From a virus, in IMG/VR virus record IMGVR_UViG_3300024323_000016, positions 1 through 27,825 of that record: DNA of 27,825 nucleotides; one strand, given 5' to 3'. The notes beneath the pieces were generated by a model. The model searched no databases. It saw only the letters and a list, made by a program, of their open reading frames with translations, and was not told where the DNA came from. Positions 1 to 8,530 of this stretch are shown here, piece after piece. A program made the translations under genes and the position numbers. The first letter of the stretch is position 1; every line of letters starts with the position of its first letter.

Positions 1-1192
1 TTTGTTCGATGGTTGGCTTAGGTGCTTCACTCGGTCGTGCTGCAGACATCGAGCCGGGTTGCAAACCACCGTTAACTCCCGGCCTACGGGCAGTTTGTTG
101 CGCATTTTGCGCTACTGCAGGCGTAGAATTCGGGGCCGTTTCCGCTGCGGGAGGTACCACCGGTGTTGCCGGTGCCGCTGACGGCTGTACTGTAGGTTGA
201 ACTGTTTCCTTACTCGGAACAACGGCTGGCGTTATTGACGCCGAGGCCGAGGCTGCGGGTGTGGACGCTGATGCCGAAGTATTATTCGACGGCTCAGCAG
301 ATGTTGTCACTTCAGTTGCCTGTTGCCTTTCAACCTTAGGCAACTGGTGTTTTACTGCCTGAAACGCCTTCTCAAGATTTTCATACGACATAGATAGTCC
401 ATTAGCGGACATATACTCGCGCATGATGTTTGAGGATGCGAGACACGGCAAGAAATCTTCTTTGTGGTCTTCCATCCAAGCTTCGGCAACTTTCTTGCCT
501 TGCTGGTGGGCGTCTACCTCGGCCTCTCGTGCTGCTACTTCGGCTTCGGCGACTTTCTTAATTGCTTCAATTCTCTTCTCTGGGTCTTGTTCTTTTGCTG
601 CTTCATCGAGAAGTTGAGCGGTCTTGTCTTTTGCGGCCCTAACGGCTGCGTTCTTTACTTCGGCATCGGCTGCCACAACTGCTTGCTTCGAGCGATTGGC
701 CTTCAAGCGCTCTGCGTAACGAACCGCGTGAATGTGCGCTTGCTTCTGCTTCTCGGAAACTTCTTCCCACGACCATCCCTCGATGTGAGTCGGACGACCG
801 ATAGGCTGACCGTTTTCGTCGGTCACTTGATAATCTAATACAATCTTTTTCTTCGGCTCTTCTACGGGAACGACGGGCGCTTCACCTTCGGGAGTAATCG
901 GGGCCCCTAGTTCGGACGCTTGAGCGTTCTTCTCTGCTTCGAGGGCAGCGGCTGCTCTAGCCTCATCTTCTGCAATCTGCGCGGCTTCGGCTGGGTCCAC
1001 TTGACGACGGGACTTCGGCACGTAATCCGGATCGTTCAACATCTCGCTGGCAATTGTTTTGCCTTCGGGTGTGACGAGCAAAGCGTTGACGGCGTTCAAT
1101 ACGTCGCCACCGGCTCTCATCGCGGATTTCAAATCTTCGAGTGTTGCGGACTCAAGCCATGTTAGGCTGATGTCATTTGCGGTAAGTCTCAT
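1..1192 (-). CDS. Probable virion or scaffold-like protein, C-terminus outside window
   Basis: The frame is open from the ATG at 1192 to the left edge, so at least 397 residues are present and the stop lies outside the window. An AAGGA Shine-Dalgarno site lies about 7 nt upstream. The protein is highly charged and Ala/Glu/Lys rich. Residues about 65-105 and 160-240 look like helix or coiled coil, and the last 120 visible residues are a low-complexity Ser/Thr/Pro/Ala tail. I recognise no domain. It lies two genes downstream of the portal gene in transcription order, where tailed phages often keep the scaffolding protein or protease before the major capsid protein, and the charged helical composition fits a scaffold. 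This role is inferred from position and composition only. Confidence 0.8.
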   Translation of the reverse strand, partial: MRLTANDISLTWLESATLEDLKSAMRAGGDVLNAVNALLVTPEGKTIASEMLNDPDYVPKSRRQVDPAEAAQIAEDEARAAAALEAEKNAQASELGAPITPEGEAPVVPVEEPKKKIVLDYQVTDENGQPIGRPTHIEGWSWEEVSEKQKQAHIHAVRYAERLKANRSKQAVVAADAEVKNAAVRAAKDKTAQLLDEAAKEQDPEKRIEAIKKVAEAEVAAREAEVDAHQQGKKVAEAWMEDHKEDFLPCLASSNIMREYMSANGLSMSYENLEKAFQAVKHQLPKVERQQATEVTTSAEPSNNTSASASTPAASASASITPAVVPSKETVQPTVQPSAAPATPVVPPAAETAPNSTPAVAQNAQQTARRPGVNGGLQPGSMSAARPSEAPKPTIEQ

Positions 1193-1239
1193 TTTATTGT
1201 TCCTTAAGATTAATTCAACTGCTTCCCCTCGGGAGGGAA

Positions 1240-1689
1240 TTACTTAACACTATTTTCAGACTTCTTGGGACGAGCCGGATGAATGCCAAAAGTCTTCTTT
1301 ATGGCTTCTGCCGGATCGGCCTTCGGGTCCGCTTTCTTTGCTGGATGAATTCCGAACGCTGCGCCTACGGATTCAACCACTTCTCTATCTTCTTTCGCTT
1401 GCGTCTGTCGTATTGAATTAGCGTGTACGACAATTGACTTGAAAAGAAGATCACTAAACTCTGAGGCGTTACGAGCGCGTAATGTTCTTGTTTGGGCTAC
1501 ACGCTCGTAATCCTCTGATTCTGGGTCTAATCTTATAATGTCCTGTGTGAACCTGAGACAGGCTTCGTTAGCGATTTCCTCAACCACTTTCCACCCGGGT
1601 GAAAGAATTACTTGCAAAAGCAGTGCTTTCTTTGCGGGTGACAAATCTGGTGAAAGAATTGTTTGCTTTTCTTTTTGTCTCTCAGTCAT
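1240..1689 (-). CDS. Hypothetical phage protein with duplicated FGIHPA motif
   Basis: 149 residues, not recognised. The N-terminal 110 residues are a mixed-charge, probably helical domain. The C-terminal 45 residues contain the six-residue motif FGIHPA twice, separated by a Lys/Pro/Ala-rich linker, and end in a basic tail. The ATG overlaps the stop codon of the upstream HNH gene (TAATG), so translation may be coupled. It lies between portal and the scaffold-like gene, so a head-assembly role is possible but not shown. The repeated motif could be a short peptide ligand that docks on a partner protein. Confidence 0.75.
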   Translation of the reverse strand: MTERQKEKQTILSPDLSPAKKALLLQVILSPGWKVVEEIANEACLRFTQDIIRLDPESEDYERVAQTRTLRARNASEFSDLLFKSIVVHANSIRQTQAKEDREVVESVGAAFGIHPAKKADPKADPAEAIKKTFGIHPARPKKSENSVK

Positions 1690-2183
1690 TAGGACCTCTT
1701 ATGCTTTTTCAAATATTTGATTGCTTTAAGTAAAAGGTCTATGCTGTCTTTAAACATACCTAAACCCCTATTGCAATTGCCACAAAGAAGACCTCTTAAC
1801 TTGTTGGTTTTGTGGTCGTGATCTACCGATAAAACTCTTACCTTGCCTGAACGATGGTCTTTGTGGGTTTCTTTGTTGCCGCACAGAGCACAACGATTCC
1901 TTTGTTTTTTAACTTTCTCTTTGTACTCTTCAGGCGTAATACCGTAATTGTGCTTGCGAGCAATTTCAGCAACTCTGTCAGGATGCTTTTTAATCCACTC
2001 TTTAGTTCTGGCGATTCTTTCGGGGTCTCTGTGCCTTTTGTGCGTCTGTTCGTACTTTCTGCTTTTCTTGAGATTTAATTCTTTGATGCGCTCGGGGTTA
2101 TTCAGTGCCCATAGTCTCGAACGTTCTTTTACTTCTTCTGCGTGTGCAAGATACCAAGCATGTTTCTTTTCTGCGTCTGTCAT
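1689..2183 (-). CDS. HNH homing-type endonuclease, Endonuclease VII-like
   Basis: 164 residues. The C-terminal half has the Endonuclease VII (Recombination_endonuclease_VII, PF02945) pattern: a CxxC knuckle near residue 97, VDHDH near 121 as the His-metal core, then LLCxxCN followed by RGLG and a helix. The N-terminus is basic and helical and may bind DNA. Such freestanding phage HNH genes cut an allele that lacks them and spread by gene conversion. It sits between portal and the next head gene; its stop overlaps the next ATG by one base, so it has inserted exactly at a gene start. Its ribosome site lies in a conserved kissing-loop leader (2187-2229). A sigma70-like promoter (2249-2277) could give it its own transcript. 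Confidence 0.93.
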   Translation of the reverse strand: MTDAEKKHAWYLAHAEEVKERSRLWALNNPERIKELNLKKSRKYEQTHKRHRDPERIARTKEWIKKHPDRVAEIARKHNYGITPEEYKEKVKKQRNRCALCGNKETHKDHRSGKVRVLSVDHDHKTNKLRGLLCGNCNRGLGMFKDSIDLLLKAIKYLKKHKRS

Positions 2184-2186
2184 TTG

Positions 2187-2229
2187 TCTCTCCTTATAAG
2201 AGTGATCTGGGGGAGTATAAGGCTCCCCC
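2187..2229 (-). promoter_or_regulatory. Kissing-loop leader RNA of HNH gene (copy 1 of 7)
   Basis: Hairpin 1 has stem 2223-2229 with 2209-2215 (GGGGGAG/CTCCCCC) and 7-nt loop CCTTATA (2216-2222). Hairpin 2 has stem CTCT (2199-2202) with AGAG (2188-2191) and 7-nt loop TATAAGG (2192-2198). The two loops are perfectly complementary. The SD (AAGGAG) is made of loop 2 plus stem 2, so folding should block ribosome binding. A further inverted repeat, CCGTGG/CCACGG, lies just upstream at 2243-2263. Confidence 0.85.
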
Positions 2230-2248
2230 TGTATCAGTAAAGCCGTGG

Positions 2249-2277
2249 ATTATAAGCCCACGGGAAGTATTTTACAA
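2249..2277 (-). promoter_or_regulatory. Sigma70-like promoter ahead of HNH gene
   Basis: TTGTAA (2272-2277), a 17-nt spacer and TATAAT (2249-2254), reading leftward. The -35 box overlaps the portal stop codon. The -10 box lies in the loop of the hairpin CCGTGG/CCACGG (2243-2263). It would give the HNH gene and the downstream head genes their own start. Sequence match only. Confidence 0.5.
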
Positions 2278-4386
2278 AGCTGTTGTTGAACCGAACCCAG
2301 ATGTTGTATTTTGTCCTATCAATTCAGGCTGTGTAGCCTTATTGATGGCGGCACGAAACGCTTCATTTCCTGCCTTACCCAACTGTTTCTGGTTCTCTAT
2401 TTGTTGTTCGTGCTCGAAGTTTGCTTTCTGCATTTGAGCGGCACTGGCTGCCTGTGCTTGCTGTAAGGCTGCAGGCGAGTTAGCTTGGTGACGCTGTGCT
2501 TCTTCTGGTGTCATCTTGCGGAGGAACGATTGACTAAATTTCCAACCCGCCGCATCCACAAACGCCTTAAAGATTGCAACAGCATCAAATTGATACCCTG
2601 CATCGTTAGCATTTGCTGTGAATGAGGGGTTGTTCAAAAGTTGAATAATTATAGGAAGGGCTTGCGCCATTTCCTTCTTCGCGCCCAACTGCGCGCCCGC
2701 GAGAACTTCATATTCGATGTTCGCTTCTCGGAATTCAATATGGTCGACTAGATATGGCTCACCAAGCTCGTCGCCGAGTAAGTCACGAATGACCGACGTT
2801 GGCAACAATAGATTGTTGAGTTCATCCATCTGATACAGCCACGGCTTGAACACTTGACGAACGAATCGTCCTGTCGGACCATCAAGTCGGCTGGCGTTAG
2901 CTTGAATAACCGCTGCCGCGCCCGTTCCCGAACGCATGCCTGTGGTTTTAATACCAGCGGCACCTGCGCCTTGAACAACTTGTTCGTTCGCTCCTGACGT
3001 CGACGCTCCCGATGACTGAGCTTGTGCAATGAACTGCCACGCTTCTCCCGGGACCGGCGGCATCTGAAGAAACTTAAATGCCTTGTCGACGTCTTCTTCG
3101 ACGTCGATAATTCCGCCTTGACGGCAACGGACGTCTTGGGTAAGAGCGTTAAAACCTTTCTTACGAACGGCGGTTGGTTGCAAACCGTACGCCAACAAAT
3201 CAAGAGCCAAGTTTGTTACGCCTTGCTCAACGATTTGCTCGCTTCCGATAAGAAGACCAAGCCCTTGTCCGTAAAAACAATCCGGAATGTTTCGCCAATT
3301 GAACGAATAGAACGGAATGTGTCCGTACGGGTTCGCTTCATTGCGAACAAGAATATTGTGTCCGTTGAAGGACAGAATCACAATAACCTTCTCGTCATCC
3401 CAACGTTCCAAAATCTCGATAGGTGAACGGTTAGGATCGGCTGAAGTCTTGTAGCTGCGTGGCAAAGCATGTTGGATATATCCCATCATGCCTTCCGGAA
3501 GCGTCATCGTAATATTGTCTGGACCCGATGTCGGGTTCTGCGCAAAGATTGCTCTGAGCACATCCTCTTCAGGAATGTTGTAGCCTTCTACGCCACGTAG
3601 ACGGTTAAGATCGCTGTACGTTGCGTAATCGCGATATACAACCCAGCCCGCGCGGCGAATGTCGCCGACGCGGCAACCCGGATTTACAAGCACTGTGCGA
3701 ATATCGCAGAATTTAATCCAAGGATGCGAAATCTTCTTCGTGTACTCTTCGGCTTCGTAATCATCCGATTCGGGTGTGTCAACCATCTTGACACTTCCGT
3801 CTGGTTGCTCAATAGGCTTACGTTCGCCTTTGCGCTTGTAACGGCGCATCTTCTTTTCGAATTCGACGAAACCGTACTTCATGATACCAGTGCCCAAAAG
3901 GGCAGCTTGTTCCATAGTACGTTCGACTTCTTCTTCGAAGTGCATCTGATCTAGTTGAGCCGAAAAAATTGCTTCTTTGGCTCTAACTACATCTTGCGAT
4001 ACAGACGGGCGAGGACGAAGATCGAATGGCGGGTCCTCGTAAAACAACCCTCCCATGACTTTGGGAACGATGGATGAAATGTGATTGCTCACCATGAATT
4101 TAGGAACCGATGAGCTTCCAACACTTCCGCCATCAAAGGCGCTTTGTGTCGCGGGTGATTGATACAATAAATCTGCGAGGGTCCACCCGCTACTCCATTG
4201 TTGGAGGTTCAAATACGAATCTGCTTCTGTTGTGTCGTCTATAACCAGTTTCACGGCGGCAGAATCGTTAAATGCGATGGTGTCGGTTTCTTTATCTACG
4301 TGTGTATTTTCCTCTGTAATCTCATTCGCAGGAGTAACATAGAGATCGTGGATTTTTTGCTGAATTCTCTGATCTTGGTCAGACAT
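2272..4386 (-). CDS. Portal (head-tail connector) protein
   Basis: 704 residues. The portal forms the dodecameric ring at the unique capsid vertex through which DNA is packed and ejected. The middle region looks like a podovirus-type portal: conserved proline/aromatic segments, and the stretch around residues 370-480 (binding to the vertex and channel, LGLLIGSEQIVEQ then Gly/Ser/Ala-rich GAGAAGIK) is typical of connector proteins. The C-terminal 100 residues are Gln/Ala-rich helical, as in the portal barrel. The length (about 700) is at the long end of the family. It follows terminase directly in transcription order apart from an inserted GIY-YIG gene. The GIY-YIG stop lies 8 nt inside the portal frame, so the insertion is right at the portal start; the SD (AGAG) is weak. 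Confidence 0.85.
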   Translation of the reverse strand: MSDQDQRIQQKIHDLYVTPANEITEENTHVDKETDTIAFNDSAAVKLVIDDTTEADSYLNLQQWSSGWTLADLLYQSPATQSAFDGGSVGSSSVPKFMVSNHISSIVPKVMGGLFYEDPPFDLRPRPSVSQDVVRAKEAIFSAQLDQMHFEEEVERTMEQAALLGTGIMKYGFVEFEKKMRRYKRKGERKPIEQPDGSVKMVDTPESDDYEAEEYTKKISHPWIKFCDIRTVLVNPGCRVGDIRRAGWVVYRDYATYSDLNRLRGVEGYNIPEEDVLRAIFAQNPTSGPDNITMTLPEGMMGYIQHALPRSYKTSADPNRSPIEILERWDDEKVIVILSFNGHNILVRNEANPYGHIPFYSFNWRNIPDCFYGQGLGLLIGSEQIVEQGVTNLALDLLAYGLQPTAVRKKGFNALTQDVRCRQGGIIDVEEDVDKAFKFLQMPPVPGEAWQFIAQAQSSGASTSGANEQVVQGAGAAGIKTTGMRSGTGAAAVIQANASRLDGPTGRFVRQVFKPWLYQMDELNNLLLPTSVIRDLLGDELGEPYLVDHIEFREANIEYEVLAGAQLGAKKEMAQALPIIIQLLNNPSFTANANDAGYQFDAVAIFKAFVDAAGWKFSQSFLRKMTPEEAQRHQANSPAALQQAQAASAAQMQKANFEHEQQIENQKQLGKAGNEAFRAAINKATQPELIGQNTTSGFGSTTAL

Positions 4387-5113
4387 TGCGCTCTCTTAAC
4401 CTTCTAGCCATTTGCGACAACTTCATCCTATGTTTAACCTCTTCAGATAAGGGCATTCGTTTCCTATCTTCTGGAGATTCGTTTAGCCGTCTCTTTTGTT
4501 GGGCTAAACGCATATTCTCACGAGTCTCTTCTGTTGCCTTTTTACCGCTGTGTGCGATAGAAAGTTGTTGCTTTGTTTCTTTTGAAAGAATTTTGCCTTT
4601 GTGCGCCGAACCTATCTTGCGTCGAGTTTCTTCAGACACGTGTCTTCCGCTGGGATTTTTATTCCCTTTCATGGCAGCGGACAGCTTTTGCCTTTGTTCA
4701 TGTGTCATCTTTTTACCGGTGTTAGCTAAAGACAGTTTTCTTTTTGTTTCTTCAGAAGGAACATGCCCCACACGATACTTATTGCCTTTGTGTAACTTAG
4801 AGATAGCTTGGCGTTGTTTTTCTGTTAATGGCGGTCTATCATCTCCACCGGGAAGAATGTTGTACCCGTTAGGAAACAAAGTGCAATAACGTTTTATGTA
4901 CTCTATCTCAAACTCATTCGCCAACTCTTTAGTCGGAACATCGAACAGAACTTCCATAGAGAAGTTCTCTCTTCCGTGTTTCTGAATCGCATTGTACAAA
5001 TATCGGCAATGATTTTTAGATACGTGCATGTTCCATCGAGCAGACAGGCTTTGTTTAGTCTGCCCAATGTACCGTTTGCCGTTAATCAAATTCGTAATCA
5101 AATAAATAAACAT
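4379..5113 (-). CDS. GIY-YIG homing endonuclease with NUMOD3 repeats
   Basis: 244 residues. The N-terminal GIY-YIG nuclease domain is visible as YLI near residue 4 and RYIGQT near residue 14, with an Arg in the following helix (SARW). Residues about 85-235 contain four or five copies of the NUMOD3-type DNA-binding motif (S-E-E/K-T-x-x-K-x-S-x-A-x-x-G-K). This is the architecture of segF/segG-type phage homing nucleases. I chose the ATG at 5113 rather than the longer frame to 5164 because AGGAGAG lies just before it. The gene lies between terminase and portal and overlaps the portal start by 8 nt. It has the same kissing-loop leader as the HNH genes, even though the nuclease fold is unrelated. 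Confidence 0.94.
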   Translation of the reverse strand: MFIYLITNLINGKRYIGQTKQSLSARWNMHVSKNHCRYLYNAIQKHGRENFSMEVLFDVPTKELANEFEIEYIKRYCTLFPNGYNILPGGDDRPPLTEKQRQAISKLHKGNKYRVGHVPSEETKRKLSLANTGKKMTHEQRQKLSAAMKGNKNPSGRHVSEETRRKIGSAHKGKILSKETKQQLSIAHSGKKATEETRENMRLAQQKRRLNESPEDRKRMPLSEEVKHRMKLSQMARRLRERNV

Positions 5114-5117
5114 TTTC

Positions 5118-5162
5118 ACTCTCCTGTAAAGAGTAGACTGAGGCGTGTTACAGGCACGCCCC
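5118..5162 (-). promoter_or_regulatory. Kissing-loop leader RNA of GIY-YIG gene (copy 2 of 7)
   Basis: Hairpin 1 has stem 5155-5162 with 5140-5147 (core GGCGTG/CACGCC) and loop CCTGTAA (5148-5154). Hairpin 2 has stem ACTCT/AGAGT (5130-5134 with 5118-5122) and loop TTACAGG (5123-5129). The loops are 7/7 complementary. The SD AGGAGAG is inside hairpin 2. The palindrome TTGTACGTACAA (5170-5181) lies 7 nt upstream. Confidence 0.87.
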
Positions 5163-5183
5163 AATCAGGTTGTACGTACAAAA

Positions 5184-7508
5184 TTAGATTCGCATTCCGG
5201 CGGGCAAAATCTTGCCAACCAGTTTTTTCATTAACTCTTGCCGAGAATCTCTCGGAGGAGGCGTGTCTATTACAATCGGTTCTTTTGGTTTTGTTGGAGA
5301 AGGACCGCCGTGCATGCGTTGGTACCAAGCGCTTCTTGCTTCTTTAGCTAGCATGTCTTCGTGTTCTTTTTCGACTTCTTTTGGGTCAGGATTGACCCCC
5401 AAAGCAGATGCCGGAAGATGTGTAACCGCCAAACTTATTGCGTCAACGATGTCATCTTTTTTGTATCCCGTGCTCTTGCCGCCTTTATAGTCAATGAACT
5501 GTTTATATAGCTCGTCAATCCACCAACCCTTAACGAACCACAAACGCTCTTGCGAATACAAAAACTGCAAATCCATAACGCGAATTTTCTTAGCTCCGCG
5601 CTCAACGTTGATTGGTCTGACTCGCCACTTGGACGGTAAATCGCAATTGACTCTTACGCAATTGGCTTTTACCAATTGTAAAAAGGAGTCTGTTCCATTC
5701 GTGTCTTCAATGAATACTCTATTCGGCTTGTGCTTATCATAATACTTCATGAAATGATAAGACAACTCGGACGACTTCCATTTTCCGTAAAGAACGTCCA
5801 AGACTACTATTCCGGGCATACCGTACTTGTCTCTGTAAATTCCCAGAGTTGCACCAACTGAATAGTCTGACGTCTTTTTGTCTCCGTACGCTGTGTCCCA
5901 TGACTGTATAACTTCTATCAACGGGGGAACAGCAGAACGGTCGTACGTGTGCGCTCTTAGCCCATCTTCGTCGAACTGACTGATGAACAAGTCGTCTACG
6001 GCGGGATCAGTAGCTATATTAAGCTGCTGATTTTTAAAACTGCGCTCGCCTTTCTTTTTCAAAGTTCGAGCTAATTCTTCCCACGTAAGTTTGTACGGAT
6101 GAACTAACTTGGCTCGTTTTTGTTGGATGATATCTTTAACAGTAAGATTACCGCGATCAAAATGCTGCTGGTCTTCTTTGTTAAGAATCCAAGAACTTCG
6201 GCAGCTATACAAAAGAGGAGCGATGTCCTTAGAGCCCTCGTCTTGGGGCAACTGACGAGTGCCGTACCAGTCGGTTGTAAAATATCTCGTTCCACACGAA
6301 TCTGTAAATCCCCAAGGATCGCGCACGTCTTCGTATGCGTTAATCCTGAATTTTAAGGCTTCCCGTTTTTCAGGATTATCAGAATTTTTTAAGTCGACGG
6401 CATCATCAAACTTACAAATGTCACAGTGTTTTCCAGTGCTCGTAATCTGCATCGACGTCGCCCATACACTGGGCTGAGGCTGATGGTGGATACGCGCTGG
6501 ACATTCCAAAGGCTGCTCAGACCAACCGTCTGTGCCTGTTAGAATAAACTCCGGGAAAAGCATTTGGAAGGCACTGGGACGAGCGCCACTAGCCAAATAA
6601 AAATGAGCTTTCTTTACGTCCGTGGCAAATTCTTCGGCCAAATCTTTTGTAGACGTGATGAACATGATTCTAATATCAGCCGCTGATATCAACCACTGTA
6701 CAACGTCTATTCTGTTTATCGTGCTTTTGTAGGAACTTCTGGGTTCCAAAAGCATCATTTCACGCGTCTCTCTCGGGGTATCGACATCTACCCCAAGATT
6801 GGCATAGCGCTTCTGTTTACGCATTGCCGAATGGAAATCGTCGAGCGTATAACCCGGAAAATACAGCCCTTCAAAATTCTTAGCCACAAATTGCTTGCAG
6901 ACATACTGGTGGGACATGTGGTACAAGCCGTAGCCTAACAAACGACCTAGCCAAAACAAGTCTAAACGAGCTTTCGCGCGCAAATCTAACCAGCGACGAA
7001 ACGAAACTATCTCGTCTACTTCTTTAGCGCCACGATACTCTCGCCCACAATCTTTGTGGTCACAGTTGTCAATACAGTCTGGCTCTATCGGCCTTTCGAG
7101 AGAAACCTTTACGCCGTCACCTAAATCGTGATCCTCGATGTACGATATGGCTTTTATGGTTATTTTTTGAAAAGACGGGTTAGGCCAATTTTTTTTCTTC
7201 TTTTTCGATTTCTTTTTCTTTGGCTCTTCTTCGTCGTCCAACTCTTTGTCGTGGATATCTATGCCTTCGTATATCGCTAGAAGATCGACGTGGGGCATTT
7301 GTTCGCCCCTATAAAACACACCTAGAGCATCTTGCTCTGTGGCCCAAGCCAAGTTAAGCTCGTGCTCTTTTCCGTATTTTTGGATAGCGTCTTCAGGAGG
7401 CGGTGCAGGTTGTGATGCCTGTAATCTATCTTTTTCTGCTTTCTTGCGTGCTCTAAAAGCAGCTTGACGAAGACGATTTGATTCTCTTTCTTCTTGTGTT
7501 AGAGCCAT
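5184..7508 (-). CDS. terL: Terminase large subunit (DNA packaging ATPase/nuclease)
   Basis: 774 residues, started by an ATG after GAGGAGAG. The ATPase domain has a Walker A-like EPRSSYKST near residues 255-263 and a Walker B-like stretch KFDDAV near 366-371. The RNase H-like nuclease domain is marked by SWDTA (Asp near 538), FIEDTNG (Glu/Asp near 601-602) and a C-terminal DDIVDA near 695. The motor pumps DNA into the prohead at the portal and cuts concatemers. Unusual parts are an N-terminal extension of about 165 residues with a run of lysines (97-106), and a small Cys/His cluster CxxxxCDHxxC at 145-154 that could bind zinc. It is longer than the common 450-650 residues. The first three packaging genes follow in order terminase, (GIY-YIG), portal. 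Confidence 0.93.
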   Translation of the reverse strand: MALTQEERESNRLRQAAFRARKKAEKDRLQASQPAPPPEDAIQKYGKEHELNLAWATEQDALGVFYRGEQMPHVDLLAIYEGIDIHDKELDDEEEPKKKKSKKKKKNWPNPSFQKITIKAISYIEDHDLGDGVKVSLERPIEPDCIDNCDHKDCGREYRGAKEVDEIVSFRRWLDLRAKARLDLFWLGRLLGYGLYHMSHQYVCKQFVAKNFEGLYFPGYTLDDFHSAMRKQKRYANLGVDVDTPRETREMMLLEPRSSYKSTINRIDVVQWLISAADIRIMFITSTKDLAEEFATDVKKAHFYLASGARPSAFQMLFPEFILTGTDGWSEQPLECPARIHHQPQPSVWATSMQITSTGKHCDICKFDDAVDLKNSDNPEKREALKFRINAYEDVRDPWGFTDSCGTRYFTTDWYGTRQLPQDEGSKDIAPLLYSCRSSWILNKEDQQHFDRGNLTVKDIIQQKRAKLVHPYKLTWEELARTLKKKGERSFKNQQLNIATDPAVDDLFISQFDEDGLRAHTYDRSAVPPLIEVIQSWDTAYGDKKTSDYSVGATLGIYRDKYGMPGIVVLDVLYGKWKSSELSYHFMKYYDKHKPNRVFIEDTNGTDSFLQLVKANCVRVNCDLPSKWRVRPINVERGAKKIRVMDLQFLYSQERLWFVKGWWIDELYKQFIDYKGGKSTGYKKDDIVDAISLAVTHLPASALGVNPDPKEVEKEHEDMLAKEARSAWYQRMHGGPSPTKPKEPIVIDTPPPRDSRQELMKKLVGKILPAGMRI

Positions 7509-7543
7509 TTGGACTCTCCTCGGCCAATTATATTGCTGGCCAG

Positions 7544-7744
7544 TTACTTCTGTTTATTTGCATCGTACGCAAGACTGTACGGAGCCTCTCTGGGCTCTTT
7601 GGCTTGCGGTATGCTTGGCTTCTTTATTGTTGGTGGTGAAAAAGAAAACGTCGGATTGCCCTCAACATTCTCTGTCGAGTTGTTTCCTTTTTGCAAAACG
7701 TTCTTTGCGCCTTTCAAAACTTCTTGAACCGGATCGTTTCGCAT
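7544..7744 (-). CDS. Small protein with APYSLA motif
   Basis: 66 residues, not recognised. Polar and Pro/Lys-rich, with APYSLAYDA near its C-terminus. The same motif (PYSxA) occurs in two other small proteins of this window, at 8044-8316 and 16760-16951. It lies just upstream of terminase, where a small terminase subunit is often found, but it shows no helix-turn-helix and is too short for that. The start ATG follows the stop of the upstream gene by two bases (TAA-AC-ATG), so translation is probably coupled. Confidence 0.7.
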   Translation of the reverse strand: MRNDPVQEVLKGAKNVLQKGNNSTENVEGNPTFSFSPPTIKKPSIPQAKEPREAPYSLAYDANKQK

Positions 7745-7746
7745 GT

Positions 7747-8043
7747 TTAACTCTTTTTGACAACTACGGGTACGTCTGCTGCGGCTGCGATAGCATCGTC
7801 ATCTTTACTCGGTTGACTAGGCTGATTCCTATTTTGCCATGCCGTTGTAGCCCTATTGGCTGCGTAAGCCGCTGTTGCAAGTGTTGCTGCTCCTGCGCTC
7901 GCACCACCATCGGGTAATTGATGATTGTGAAAACAAACGTGAATAAAACCAACCAACACCGTTATCGTAGATACAGCGGTAAGAATACGACTGCTGCTCG
8001 GCGTTCCGTTATCGCAAAATGCGTCCTTCAAAAACTTAAACAT
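7747..8043 (-). CDS. Small membrane protein, holin-like
   Basis: 98 residues. After a short amphipathic start (MFKFLKDAFCDNGTPSSSR) there is one clear hydrophobic helix at about residues 21-41 (ILTAVSTITVLVGFIHVCF), then a small Ala-rich segment at 48-63 that could be a second helix, and a charged tail. The DGTPSSSR-then-helix layout is seen in small phage membrane proteins placed near terminase that are often called holins. No lysin is visible next to it, so a lysis role is a guess. It is the middle gene of a tight cluster (8316 to 7544) with 0-2 nt gaps. Confidence 0.7.
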   Translation of the reverse strand: MFKFLKDAFCDNGTPSSSRILTAVSTITVLVGFIHVCFHNHQLPDGGASAGAATLATAAYAANRATTAWQNRNQPSQPSKDDDAIAAAADVPVVVKKS

Positions 8044-8316
8044 TTATTGTTGATCCAGAGATTTTCTAGCTGCTTCTTCCGTTTCCATTCTGTGCTTAAT
8101 GCCTGCGCCTGCGTCCTCGGCTTCTCCTGACAAACCCGGCTTGTGCGCCATCGAATACGGCGCGTTTGAAAGGTCTGTCTTTGCCGGTGCTGCCGCTGGC
8201 TTTTTGGCAGGGGTCCACGCATGTTGACCGCCGGTGTCTATATTCGAGTGAGACACTTTGTTCAATGTCTTTTTTGCACTCGCTAATGCCGCTGCTACTC
8301 CGCCGTCTGCTGCCAT
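8044..8316 (-). CDS. Small protein with APYSMA motif
   Basis: 90 residues, Ala/Lys-rich and probably unstructured at the start. It contains APYSMAHKPG near residue 52, related to the PYSLA motif of the proteins at 7544-7744 and 16760-16951. The start ATG lies after AAAGGT. The stop is followed directly by the ATG of the holin-like gene. I know no function. The motif shared with the gene two places downstream suggests both proteins dock on the same partner, which is an inference. Confidence 0.7.
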   Translation of the reverse strand: MAADGGVAAALASAKKTLNKVSHSNIDTGGQHAWTPAKKPAAAPAKTDLSNAPYSMAHKPGLSGEAEDAGAGIKHRMETEEAARKSLDQQ

Positions 8317-8329
8317 GTTGGTTTACCTT

Positions 8330-8530
8330 TTACTTTTTATGATTCCACTTAGACATCGTATGCGCGAACTCGGCCATTTTTCGGACGTGCTCGTTCGTGC
8401 TGTGGCGAGCCGCCTGAACCTTCTCTTCAGGAATCTGTTGCCCTTGAGCAACACCTAATGCCTTGTGCAGATTTCCTTTTCTGAGTTGATGCAAACTTCT
8501 ATAGAGAGACGGGTTTTTTACTTTCGCCAT
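8330..8530 (-). CDS. Small basic helical protein
   Basis: 66 residues, basic (many Lys, His, Arg) and mostly helical. It is not recognised. A GCAGGAG Shine-Dalgarno site lies 7 nt before the ATG. The first 32 nt are inside the 3' end of the upstream HNH gene, so that HNH gene has invaded the very start of this gene, leaving the SD of the target gene inside the HNH coding region. Confidence 0.7.
   Translation of the reverse strand: MAKVKNPSLYRSLHQLRKGNLHKALGVAQGQQIPEEKVQAARHSTNEHVRKMAEFAHTMSKWNHKK

Noticed and set aside
1200-1239. CCCTCCCGAGGGG hairpin after the 149-residue gene
   Set aside because: No U tract and mismatched stem, so I do not call it a terminator.
2187-2229. Endonuclease leader as simple hairpin terminator
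   Set aside because: No U tract; the second hairpin and loop complementarity explain it better.
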